From the NCBI GenBank assembly GCA_003483675.1, contig DMYK01000312.1:1-5524 (forward strand): a stretch of 5,524 nucleotides of DNA, written 5' to 3'. Source of the DNA: Microcoleaceae cyanobacterium UBA11344 (GTDB lineage: Bacteria > Cyanobacteriota > Cyanobacteriia > Cyanobacteriales > Microcoleaceae). Below are positions 1 through 5,204 of the stretch, piece by piece; within the stretch, counting starts at the first letter, position 1; every line of letters starts with the position of its first letter. The translations under genes and the position numbers were made by a program. The notes beneath the pieces were generated by a model. The model saw only the letters and a program-made list of their open reading frames with translations, made no database searches and was not told the DNA's origin.

Positions 1-24
1 TAACGGATGTAACGCCGGGAAGTC

Positions 25-52
25 AGAAGGAAGAAGGAAGAAGGAAGAAAAA
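25..52. repeat. AGAAGGA heptamer tandem repeat
   Basis: Three exact tandem copies of AGAAGGA (25-31, 32-38, 39-45) run into a fourth degraded copy, AGAAAAA, and an A-tract. The 7-bp period is shared with the next two arrays, as in the short tandem (STRR-type) repeats known from filamentous cyanobacteria. No coding role is seen. Confidence 0.85.
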
Positions 53-63
53 AAAACTATTCT

Positions 64-77
64 CAAGGCCCAAGGCC
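64..77. repeat. CAAGGCC heptamer, two copies
   Basis: Two exact tandem copies of CAAGGCC (64-70 and 71-77) lie directly before the CCCCATG array. With only two copies this is weak alone, but it shares the 7-bp period of both neighbouring arrays. Confidence 0.6.
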
Positions 78-140
78 CCATGCCCCATGCCCCATGCCCC
101 ATGCTTCGGCTACGCTCAGCACAGGTGTCCCATGCCCCAT
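76..140. repeat. CCCCATG heptamer array, interrupted
   Basis: Four exact tandem copies of CCCCATG occupy 76-103. The array resumes with CCCATG (129-134) and CCCCAT (135-140) after a 25-bp interruption at 104-128. CCCCATG resembles the published STRR1 heptamer class (CCCCART) of Anabaena/Calothrix-type cyanobacteria; that link is from memory of the family, whereas the copies are seen directly. Confidence 0.85.
104..128 (-). repeat. Interspersed repeat unit inside heptamer array
   Basis: This 25-bp segment interrupts the CCCCATG array. On the minus strand, positions 119-106 read CTGAGCGTAGCCGA, which matches CTGAGCGTAGTCGA at 3712-3725 and 3804-3817 (13 of 14) and CTGAGCGAAGCCGA at 3673-3686 (13 of 14). 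It is therefore a member of the same interspersed family in opposite orientation. Its position suggests insertion into, or recombination within, the tandem array. Confidence 0.6.
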
Positions 141-142
141 CC

Positions 143-178
143 CCTCTCTCCTTCTCTCCCTCTCTCCCCCTCTCCCTC
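143..178. repeat. Polypyrimidine octamer repeat (CCTCTCTC)n
   Basis: Pure C/T tract with an 8-bp period: CCTCTCTC (143-150), CTTCTCTC (151-158), CCTCTCTC (159-166), CCCCTCTC (167-174) and a partial fifth copy to 178. The period differs from the 7-bp arrays upstream. A homopyrimidine run of 36 bases could form triplex or slipped structures; that is inference. Confidence 0.75.
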
Positions 179-231
179 GTAGATATTCTGCTATCGGGAA
201 AGGACTGTTTATTCATTCATCTTGTTGTACC

Positions 232-253
232 TACGCGGCTGCAAGCCGCTGTA
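232..253. repeat. Small palindromic hairpin
   Basis: GCGGCT (235-240) and AGCCGC (244-249) form a perfect 6-bp stem around the loop GCA. TAC (232-234) can pair with GTA (251-253) past a bulged T at 250, giving 9 bp in all. It lies about 50 bp before the chosen GIY-YIG start and has no T-run, so a palindromic intergenic repeat is likelier than a terminator. Confidence 0.55.
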
Positions 254-283
254 TTGATGTTATGCGCCAAGACTTGGAATAAG

Positions 284-291
284 AAAAAGGA
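284..291 (+). promoter_or_regulatory. Ribosome binding site deciding the GIY-YIG start
   Basis: AAAAAGGA ends 10 bases before the ATG at 302. It supports that ATG over the upstream in-frame ATGs at 80, 101 and 257, which lack such a site and, for the first two, lie in tandem repeats. Confidence 0.55.
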
Positions 292-301
292 TAATGCAAC
301 T

Positions 302-1177
302 ATGGAGCCAAGTAGTCTACAGCCTTTCTCTGGGCAGTTAATCCTACGCCTTCGCGATCAGCTTCCTGACCATCCAGGTATTTATTTTGTGGTCGGTGAA
401 CGCGAACAATTATTTTATATTGGTCAATCCAAGAACTTACGCAAACGTTGGGCAGGAGCGAGCCATCACCGCTACAAGCAGTTTGCTAGAAAAGGATTGG
501 ATAAAATTGTTATTAAATATATTCTAGCTTCCGTTTCTGAATTGAACGAGTTAGAGTGTAAATATATCGAGCAATTTAATCCATTACTGAACTATGGCAA
601 AGTCAAAAAATATTTGCCCAAAACCATTACCCGGTTTTCTGAGTTGCAGCGATTGCTTAAGCTTGCCAGCCAGCCTCTTTTTCCTTCAATAATATACAAA
701 TCGCGTAATGGCAAAACGATTCCCAGAGAACCCTACGATTTATTTCGGGGTTTTGTTGCTGGTGTATATGAAAACCAGCAGTTACATATTTTAGTTTTGT
801 GTAGGCAAAATATGGGAGAACTGTTATGGAAAAGTTCTTGCCACCGTACAAAGCAAAGTTTTTACATCAGTCCAGAACAGCAACTCCTAGCAAGTTGTTA
901 TTTTTTTGATGCCAGACAAGTTATTTTTGAATTTGTGGAGCTATTCGATTGTAATTTTGCAGATGCCGTTTTTCAAGATGTTTATCCAGATGTATTAAAT
1001 TATGAGATAGCAGGTGTGACACTTAAAGGGCTTTCTCAACCTACATTGTTAAGTTCATATTTATCAAAAAACAGCACAAACATCGATAACTTAGGCAAAG
1101 ATTATCTTTTAGGTATTACTGAAAAGTTACAACCATTGCCTGCTGAGTTTAGCCTTAATAAAGATCTAATTTGGTAA
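302..1177 (+). CDS. GIY-YIG nuclease domain protein
   Basis: A 291-residue protein with an N-terminal GIY-YIG domain at about residues 20-97. Visible motifs are GIY (26-28), YIG (39-41), the NLRKRW helix with R49 at the position of the catalytic arginine of I-TevI, E85 in NELECKYIEQF as the likely metal-binding glutamate, and a closing NPLLN (93-97). GIY-YIG domains cut DNA in homing endonucleases, UvrC and some restriction enzymes; the substrate here is unknown. Residues 98-291 match no domain I recognise and contain no zinc-finger or helicase motif. The frame stays open to 80, but the extra 74 residues are encoded by tandem repeats and a hairpin, so the ATG at 302 with a Shine-Dalgarno-like AAAAAGGA is preferred. 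The gene is a lone unit, 291 bp before aroC. Domain call sure; function open (repair or stand-alone nuclease). Confidence 0.85.
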   Translation: MEPSSLQPFSGQLILRLRDQLPDHPGIYFVVGEREQLFYIGQSKNLRKRWAGASHHRYKQFARKGLDKIVIKYILASVSELNELECKYIEQFNPLLNYGKVKKYLPKTITRFSELQRLLKLASQPLFPSIIYKSRNGKTIPREPYDLFRGFVAGVYENQQLHILVLCRQNMGELLWKSSCHRTKQSFYISPEQQLLASCYFFDARQVIFEFVELFDCNFADAVFQDVYPDVLNYEIAGVTLKGLSQPTLLSSYLSKNSTNIDNLGKDYLLGITEKLQPLPAEFSLNKDLIW

Positions 1178-1468
1178 AAAAACAAAGATTATTCACTTGA
1201 TTGCTCAAAGAGGGGTAGAGCCTAGATATATGAAAAATAGAACAGGACGTGAAGTTTTATGGCAATGCCGGCCTCGCTTAAGAACGCGATCGCCACACAG
1301 CGGGTGCAGCGATCGCCTTTCGGCACCAGTTTGTCTAACGAGGGGCTGGACAATTGCCATGTCGGATAAGTGTGTTCTGGCGGGACAGTAATGGTATATT
1401 TTTCATAAATACAGTAAATCTCTATTCCATTTAAGCTAAAAATTATTAGGGTTTCAGGCTAAATCATC
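1178..1468. other. Intergenic spacer with two HIP1 octamers
   Basis: A 291-bp spacer between the GIY-YIG gene and aroC. It holds two GCGATCGC (HIP1) octamers at 1286-1293 and 1309-1316, 15 bp apart. HIP1 is a highly over-represented cyanobacterial octamer. From about 1391 the sequence turns AT-rich and serves as the aroC leader. No convincing gene, terminator or RNA is seen. Confidence 0.7.
1392..1400 (+). promoter_or_regulatory. Candidate extended -10 promoter for aroC
   Basis: TGGTATATT matches an extended -10 (TGn followed by TATATT, 5 of 6 to TATAAT) with no good -35 at normal spacing. It would start transcription near 1407 and give a leader of roughly 60 bases. It is the best promoter-like string before aroC, in AT-rich DNA where chance matches are common. 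Confidence 0.35.
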
Positions 1469-2569
1469 ATGGGGAACACATTTGGGCATTTATTTCGGAT
1501 CTCGACATTTGGGGAATCTCACGGCGGTGGCGTGGGAGTGGTAATTGACGGTTGTCCGCCACTCCTGTCTATTGATGCATCGGAAATTCAAGCGGAACTC
1601 GATCGCCGCCGCCCTGGCCAAAGCAAAATTACGACTCCTCGCAAAGAGGCTGATACTTGCGAGATCCTTTCTGGGGTGTTTGAAGGCAAAACTTTGGGAA
1701 CGCCGATCGCCATTTTAGTCCGCAATCAAGACACTCGCCCCCAAGACTACGACGAAATGGCTACTACCTATCGCCCTTCTCACGCCGATGCTACCTACGA
1801 TGCTAAATACGGAATTCGTAACTGGCAAGGTGGTGGTCGAAGTTCGGCAAGGGAAACTATAGGTAGAGTAGCAGCAGGGGCGATCGCCAAAAAAATTCTC
1901 AAACAAGTAGCCGGAGTCGAAATAGTCGGCTACGTCAAACGCATTAAAGACTTAGAAGGTGTGGCAGACCCGGATACTGTTACCTTAGAACAAGTAGAAA
2001 GCAATATAGTCCGCTGTCCCGATGCCGAATGCGCCGAAAGAATGATTGAACTCATCGAAAAAGTTCGCGACAGTGGAGATTCGATCGGCGGTGTTGTCGA
2101 ATGCGTCGCCCGCAACGTACCCAAAGGTCTGGGAATGCCCGTATTCGATAAGCTAGAAGCTGACTTGGCAAAAGCCGTGATGTCCTTGCCCGCCAGCAAA
2201 GGGTTTGAAATTGGATCGGGCTTTGCCGGGACTCTGATGACAGGTAGCCAACACAATGATGAATACTATACTGATCACAATGGTGTAATTCGTACAGTCA
2301 CAAATCGCTCTGGCGGAATTCAGGGTGGCATTGCTAACGGCGAAAATATTATTCTGCGAGTGGCCTTCAAGCCAACTGCGACAATTCGCTCGACCCAGCG
2401 CACTGTCACCCGCGAGGGTACAGAAACACTGCTGGCTGCAAAAGGACGGCACGACCCTTGCGTTTTGCCAAGAGCGGTGCCAATGGTGGAAGCAATGGTA
2501 GCTTTAGTGTTGTGCGACCACCTGCTGCGCCATCACGGACAATGTGGAACCTTAAAGTCTGAATTTTAA
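1469..2569 (+). CDS. aroC: Chorismate synthase
   Basis: Converts 5-enolpyruvylshikimate-3-phosphate to chorismate by trans-1,4 elimination of phosphate, using reduced FMN; the final step of the shikimate pathway feeding aromatic amino acids, folate and quinones. Cytosolic, usually a homotetramer. The 366 residues are full length. Family signatures: [14 protein letters not shown] at 15-28 (H18 is the first catalytic histidine), RRPGQ at 47-51, RPSHAD at 102-107 (H105 second catalytic histidine), [10 protein letters not shown] at 121-130, [11 protein letters not shown] at 278-288, and KGRHDPC at 325-331 with H328 and D329. The ATG gives the canonical N-terminus [10 protein letters not shown]; the upstream ribosome site is weak (AGGG or CAGG), not unusual in cyanobacteria. 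Only one base separates the stop from the next gene, implying co-transcription. A HIP1 octamer lies inside at 1880. No sign of damage. Confidence 0.98.
   Translation: MGNTFGHLFRISTFGESHGGGVGVVIDGCPPLLSIDASEIQAELDRRRPGQSKITTPRKEADTCEILSGVFEGKTLGTPIAILVRNQDTRPQDYDEMATTYRPSHADATYDAKYGIRNWQGGGRSSARETIGRVAAGAIAKKILKQVAGVEIVGYVKRIKDLEGVADPDTVTLEQVESNIVRCPDAECAERMIELIEKVRDSGDSIGGVVECVARNVPKGLGMPVFDKLEADLAKAVMSLPASKGFEIGSGFAGTLMTGSQHNDEYYTDHNGVIRTVTNRSGGIQGGIANGENIILRVAFKPTATIRSTQRTVTREGTETLLAAKGRHDPCVLPRAVPMVEAMVALVLCDHLLRHHGQCGTLKSEF
1880..1887. repeat. HIP1 octamer within aroC
   Basis: GCGATCGC, a perfect HIP1 palindrome, encodes part of AIAKK in chorismate synthase. It supports a cyanobacterial host and native residence of this gene. 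Confidence 0.8.
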
Positions 2570-2570
2570 A

Positions 2571-3482
2571 ATGGAAATCAGCTTGTCCTCTGTAGCGGCA
2601 ACTCCCCTTGATTGCCCTCAACCCTCCGAAGTAATGGAAGGTATAGATGATTTTGTAGTGCAGTTCTGGGGTGTGCGGGGCAGTGTTCCCACACCGGGAG
2701 CAGAAACTGTTCGCTATGGCGGAAATACTTCTTGTTTGGAAATGCGAGTGGGCGGAAAACGCCTGATTTTTGACGGCGGAACTGGCTTGCGGATGCTGGG
2801 AGACCAGTTGCTGCAAGAAATGCCGGTGCAAGCTTATATGTTTTTTACTCACTATCACTGGGATCATATCCAGGGGTTCCCGCTGTTTGCTCCAGCTTTC
2901 ATCCGCGGCAATAGCTTTGATATTTACGGGGCGATCCCGCCCGATGGAGATTGCATGAAAAGGCACTTTGTCGAACGGGTGCTGCACTCGAATTCGCCGG
3001 TGCCGCTGATGGGCTTGCAGGCAGATTTGAATTTCTACGAACTCAATCACAACCAGACGATGATGCTGGACGATATTGAGATTAGGACGGGTTCTCTGAA
3101 TCACCCGAATACTGCTATGGGCTATCGGGTGACTTGGCGGGGAAGATCCGTTGTTTACTGTTCGGATACGGAGCATTTTCCCGATCGCCTCGACGTGGAT
3201 GTTTACAACCTAGCTCTCGATGCTGACGTGCTGATTTATGATGCGATGTACACTGACGAGGAATATCACAACCCCAAGTCTCCGAAGGTGGGTTGGGGAC
3301 ACTCGACTTGGCAGGAAGCGGTGAGAATGGCTAAGGAGGCTCGGGTGAAGCGAGTGGTGATTTTCCACCACGATCCGGCTCATACTGACGATTTTCTCGA
3401 TCGCATCGCTGTGGATGTGCAAATCGCTTTTCCGAAGGCAGTAATGGCTAGGGAAGGTTTAATTTTGCCGATCGGCATCTGA
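2571..3482 (+). CDS. MBL-fold metallo-hydrolase (RNase Z/PhnP-like)
   Basis: A 303-residue metallo-beta-lactamase-fold hydrolase. The domain starts near residue 28 with VQFWGVRGSVPTPG, then GGNTSCLEM (50-58) and IFDGGTGLR (66-74). The metal motif THYHWDH supplies H94, H96, D98 and H99; further likely ligands are H178 (LNHPN), D199 (SDTEH) and H266 or H267 (IFHHDP). D224 and H244 (GWGHSTW) are also family-like. This pattern is that of the RNase Z / PhnP / class II phosphodiesterase branch, which usually cleaves phosphodiesters on a two-metal centre; the substrate cannot be named. No signal peptide or membrane segment, so cytosolic. The ATG one base after the aroC stop lacks its own clear ribosome site and suggests translational coupling; M22 (2634) is an alternative start that removes a poorly structured N-terminus. 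A link to aromatic biosynthesis is unproven. Confidence 0.9.
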   Translation: MEISLSSVAATPLDCPQPSEVMEGIDDFVVQFWGVRGSVPTPGAETVRYGGNTSCLEMRVGGKRLIFDGGTGLRMLGDQLLQEMPVQAYMFFTHYHWDHIQGFPLFAPAFIRGNSFDIYGAIPPDGDCMKRHFVERVLHSNSPVPLMGLQADLNFYELNHNQTMMLDDIEIRTGSLNHPNTAMGYRVTWRGRSVVYCSDTEHFPDRLDVDVYNLALDADVLIYDAMYTDEEYHNPKSPKVGWGHSTWQEAVRMAKEARVKRVVIFHHDPAHTDDFLDRIAVDVQIAFPKAVMAREGLILPIGI

Positions 3483-3495
3483 GAATTGTGCTCAG
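3479..3495 (+). terminator. Weak hairpin at the MBL gene stop
   Basis: CTGAG (3479-3483) and CTCAG (3491-3495) form a perfect 5-bp stem around a 7-base loop, overlapping the stop codon. There is no T-run after it, so it is a poor intrinsic terminator. It is listed because no better candidate ends the aroC-MBL transcript. Confidence 0.15.
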
Positions 3496-3528
3496 GGTAG
3501 GGAGTGTCGATCGTCCGCTCAAACCATC

Positions 3529-3552
3529 CTCTTCGATCACCTCTTTGATCAC
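3529..3552. repeat. 12-bp tandem repeat CTCTTYGATCAC
   Basis: CTCTTCGATCAC (3529-3540) is followed directly by CTCTTTGATCAC (3541-3552), 11 of 12 identical. Read on the minus strand these encode VIKE and VIEE. The CTCTTTGAT core recurs twice more at 3592-3600 and 3605-3613. Confidence 0.6.
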
Positions 3553-3590
3553 ATACTGTGGAGTCGGTCGATCGCCCAGCTCCACAACTT

Positions 3591-3616
3591 TCTCTTTGAT
3601 AACTCTCTTTGATAAA
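3591..3616. repeat. 13-bp tandem duplication
   Basis: TCTCTTTGATAAC (3591-3603) and TCTCTTTGATAAA (3604-3616) match at 12 of 13 bases. Thirteen is not a multiple of three, so a duplication here would shift any reading frame crossing it. Confidence 0.7.
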
Positions 3617-3646
3617 AAACATTGGTAGCCAACACTCAAGCGTGCG

Positions 3647-3655
3647 TGGTATAAT
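3647..3655 (+). promoter_or_regulatory. Orphan extended -10 promoter
   Basis: TGGTATAAT is a perfect TATAAT with the extended TGn motif. No good -35 lies 16-18 bp upstream. Transcription would start near 3662 and run into the 49-bp repeats; no gene follows until tnpB at 4041, so any product would be a non-coding or chance transcript. Confidence 0.3.
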
Positions 3656-3670
3656 CCTGGCTGAGTCGGT

Positions 3671-3686
3671 CACTGAGCGAAGCCGA
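3671..3686 (+). repeat. Degenerate CACTGAGCG repeat unit
   Basis: CACTGAGCGAAGCCGA matches the core of the 49-bp repeats (3710-3725) at 14 of 16 bases, making it a third, partial copy just upstream. A GGTCAC at 3668 recurs at the start of the full copy at 3689. Confidence 0.6.
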
Positions 3687-3688
3687 TT

Positions 3689-3737
3689 GGTCACGCTCGC
3701 GAAGCGTCGCACTGAGCGTAGTCGAAGTGTCGAAGTG
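3689..3737 (+). repeat. 49-bp direct repeat, copy 1
   Basis: It begins GGTCACGCTCGCGAAG and ends GTCGAAGTGTCGAAGTG, and is identical over all 49 bases to 3781-3829. Internal structure: CGCT-CGCGA-AGCG hairpin (3695-3707), CACT/AGTG arms, and a tandem octamer GTCGAAGT (3721-3728, 3729-3736). It belongs to a GC-rich interspersed repeat type common between cyanobacterial genes. Confidence 0.9.
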
Positions 3738-3780
3738 GAAAAATAATATTTAAGGTTTTGTTCATTGTTCAACTTCTACC

Positions 3781-3829
3781 GGTCACGCTCGCGAAGCGTC
3801 GCACTGAGCGTAGTCGAAGTGTCGAAGTG
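3781..3829 (+). repeat. 49-bp direct repeat, copy 2
   Basis: Exact second copy of 3689-3737, with 43 bp of AT-rich unique DNA between them (3738-3780). Identity stops sharply at both edges, so the unit boundaries are well defined. Two copies with this spacing are too few for a CRISPR array, and the repeat is larger than usual for one. Confidence 0.9.
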
Positions 3830-3863
3830 TTGAGAAGATGGGGCGAAATTAGCAGTTTGTGAG

Positions 3864-3888
3864 TGACATCCTCCCGAAAAGGTGGATT
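3864..3888 (-). repeat. Inverted right-end-like IS sequence
   Basis: Read on the minus strand this is AATCC, a short CC/GG-stemmed loop, then GGGAGGATGTCA. It parallels the right end of the tnpB element at 5207-5239: AATCC, hairpin, GGGAGTATGTCA. TGACATCCTCCC (3864-3875) is the inverse of 5228-5239 at 11 of 12 positions. It is probably the degraded right end of a second, oppositely oriented element, or else marks the true left limit of this one. Confidence 0.5.
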
Positions 3889-3944
3889 AACAGCAAGACT
3901 TTTTCTAACATTTACTCACATCACTCACCAAGAAGTTGGGTCTG

Positions 3945-3969
3945 AAGCCCCGTCCTTATAGGACGGCTT
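3945..3969. repeat. Left-end hairpin of the IS element
   Basis: AAGCCCCGTCC (3945-3955), loop TTATA, GGACGGCTT (3961-3969): CCGTCC pairs with GGACGG, and AAG or AAGCC extends the stem past a two-base bulge. The GAAGCCCCGTCC-type hairpin commonly precedes cyanobacterial tnpB genes. In this superfamily the Y1 transposase recognises such subterminal hairpins in single-stranded DNA. Confidence 0.7.
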
Positions 3970-4007
3970 TGATTCTCTTTAATATTGTCAATTGAATCAA
4001 CAGATTG

Positions 4008-4016
4008 TGATATAAT
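4008..4016 (+). promoter_or_regulatory. tnpB promoter, extended -10
   Basis: TGATATAAT is a perfect -10 with the extended TGn motif; its last base is 24 bases before the tnpB ATG. TTGTCA at 3985-3990 is a possible -35 but with a long 20-bp spacer. The short leader has no Shine-Dalgarno sequence (AACAGCAAAAACA before the ATG), which predicts weak translation. Confidence 0.5.
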
Positions 4017-4040
4017 CGAGTAATTCAAACAGCAAAAACA

Positions 4041-5204
4041 ATGAAAGCAAGGTATCGGTACAGAATCTATCCAACCAACCAACAACGACAGAGCTTGGCT
4101 CAATTATTTGGCTGCGTTCGAGTGGTCTGGAACGATGCCCTTGCTATTTGTAAGCAGTCCCAAAAGAAGCCAAGTTCAGCCGATCTACAAAAAGCAGTAA
4201 TTACTCAGGCTAAGCAATCCGAAGAAAGAGCTTGGCTGAGCGAAGTATCAGTAGTTCCTTTGCAGCAATCTGTAGCCGATTTGGAGGTATCTTTTAAGAA
4301 CTTTTTCAACTCCTGTAAAGGGAAGAGAAAAGGGCGTAAAGCTGGGTATCCCAGGTTCAAAAAGAGGACTAACAATCAATCTGCTAGGTTTACTCTTCGC
4401 GGTTTCTCCAGGTCGGAGGACGGTGGTGTTTATCTAGCCAAGATTGGAATTGTCAATCCAATCTTGTCGAGGGCGCTACCATCTGAGCCTAGCTCTGTCA
4501 CGGTAATTAAGGATCGTGCAAACCGTTATTTCCTAAGTTTTGTTGTAGAAATTGAACTAATTCAGTTCGAGGCAAAGAATCCCAGCGTCGGCATCGACTT
4601 AGGCATTAAAACCTTTGCGGTAATGAGCAATGGTGAAAAAGCTGAAAGTCCTAGCTATAAAAAACTAGACCGGAAAGTTCGCAAGCTGCAACGGAAGTTG
4701 GCTCGTCAACCAAAAGATTCCAAAAGACGGAATGTAACTCGCATCAGAATTGCTAAGTTGCACAATCAGATTGCCGACACCCGGAAAGACTTCCTACACA
4801 AGTTGTCAACCAAAATAGTCAACGAAAACCAAGTGATTATTTTGGAAGACCTCAATATATCTGGAATGGTCAAGAATCGGAAACTTTCTCGTGCAATCAG
4901 CCAGCAAGGATGGTATGAATTCCGAACACTTTGCGAGGCTAAGTCGGAGAAGTTTGGTAGGGAGTTCAAGGTGATTAGCCGATGGGAACCTACTAGCCAG
5001 GTCTGTTCTGATTGTGGTTTTAAGTGGGGGAAAATTGATTTATTTATCCGCTCAATACTTTGCTTAAGTTGTGGTGCCGAACAAGATAGAGATGAAAACG
5101 CTGCTAGGAATATAGAAATGGTCGGCATGGGGCATCGGCACGACCTTAAATGTACGCAGAGACAGAGTAAGACGACTTCGGTTGCATCAGTCTATGAAGC
5201 GTAA
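4041..5204 (+). CDS. tnpB: TnpB RNA-guided endonuclease (IS1341-like)
   Basis: A 387-residue TnpB, a typical length. In characterised members TnpB is an omegaRNA-guided DNA nuclease, ancestor of Cas12, that cuts the site left after element excision. Order seen: N-terminal OrfB helix-turn-helix type region (1-45; MKARYRYRIYP, FGCVRVVWNDAL), basic stretch KGKRKGRKAGYPRFKKR (93-109), RuvC-I GIDLGIKTFAV (184-194, D186), RuvC-II IILEDLNISGM (266-276, E269), zinc finger C322-x2-C325-x15-C341-x2-C344, and RuvC-III DRDENAARNI (349-358, D351 likely catalytic). No stop, frameshift or lost catalytic residue is visible, so it may be active. The C-terminus VGMGHRHDLKCTQRQSKTTS is typical of a cyanobacterial subfamily. 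The ATG gives the family N-terminus. No tnpA accompanies it. A strong hairpin sits in the coding sequence at 4439-4466. Confidence 0.95.
   Translation: MKARYRYRIYPTNQQRQSLAQLFGCVRVVWNDALAICKQSQKKPSSADLQKAVITQAKQSEERAWLSEVSVVPLQQSVADLEVSFKNFFNSCKGKRKGRKAGYPRFKKRTNNQSARFTLRGFSRSEDGGVYLAKIGIVNPILSRALPSEPSSVTVIKDRANRYFLSFVVEIELIQFEAKNPSVGIDLGIKTFAVMSNGEKAESPSYKKLDRKVRKLQRKLARQPKDSKRRNVTRIRIAKLHNQIADTRKDFLHKLSTKIVNENQVIILEDLNISGMVKNRKLSRAISQQGWYEFRTLCEAKSEKFGREFKVISRWEPTSQVCSDCGFKWGKIDLFIRSILCLSCGAEQDRDENAARNIEMVGMGHRHDLKCTQRQSKTTSVASVYEA
4439..4466. repeat. Perfect 10-bp inverted repeat inside tnpB
   Basis: CAAGATTGGA (4439-4448) and TCCAATCTTG (4457-4466) are exact inverse complements around an 8-base centre. 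They encode AKIGIVNPIL just before RuvC-I. It may be chance, a codon-level duplication in inverted form, or an RNA structure. Confidence 0.7.

Larger units (their letters stand above)
3448..3622 (-). pseudogene. Possible broken small minus-strand gene
   Basis: No family is recognised. On the minus strand the stretch from about 3605 to 3515 reads as plausible protein (VIKEKVVELGDRPTPQ, then YVIKEVIEEDG). An ATG at 3622-3620 is in another frame (MFFIKE). The frames are separated by a 13-bp tandem duplication (3591-3616); removing one copy joins them into a 53-residue frame starting MFFIKEKVVELGDRP and ending at the TAG at 3450-3448, overlapping the end of the convergent MBL gene by 35 bases. 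No ribosome site or promoter stands out on that strand. It could equally be chance, since the VIKE/VIEE parts are themselves short DNA repeats (3529-3552). Confidence 0.2.

Noticed and set aside
1205..1360. About 51-residue minus-strand frame starting MAIVQPLVRQ
   Set aside because: Crosses the same HIP1-bearing spacer with no ribosome site, no promoter and no recognisable family.
1197..1391. 64-residue plus-strand frame between the GIY-YIG gene and aroC, starting with TTG
   Set aside because: Odd composition, spans two HIP1 sites, has no ribosome site and resembles nothing known; most likely chance.
2406..3176. 256-residue minus-strand open frame opposite aroC and the MBL gene
   Set aside because: Shadow frame: His/Arg/Ser-rich, no domain, and fully antisense to two clear genes.
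3380..3772. 130-residue minus-strand frame across the repeats after the MBL gene
   Set aside because: Passes through a 49-bp repeat and the end of the MBL gene; the protein-like part of this region is in a different frame.
3689..3829. Two 49-bp repeats with a 43-bp spacer as a minimal CRISPR array
   Set aside because: Only two repeats, unusually long and containing internal tandem octamers; related units occur elsewhere singly and inverted; no cas gene is nearby.
3945..3980. Left-end hairpin as an intrinsic terminator for upstream transcription
   Set aside because: The T-run is short and broken (TTTGATTCTCTTTAAT), and the hairpin is explained as the IS left end; a side effect on transcription is possible but not supported.
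4766..5128. 120-residue minus-strand frame inside tnpB
   Set aside because: Antisense shadow of the RuvC-II to zinc-finger region.
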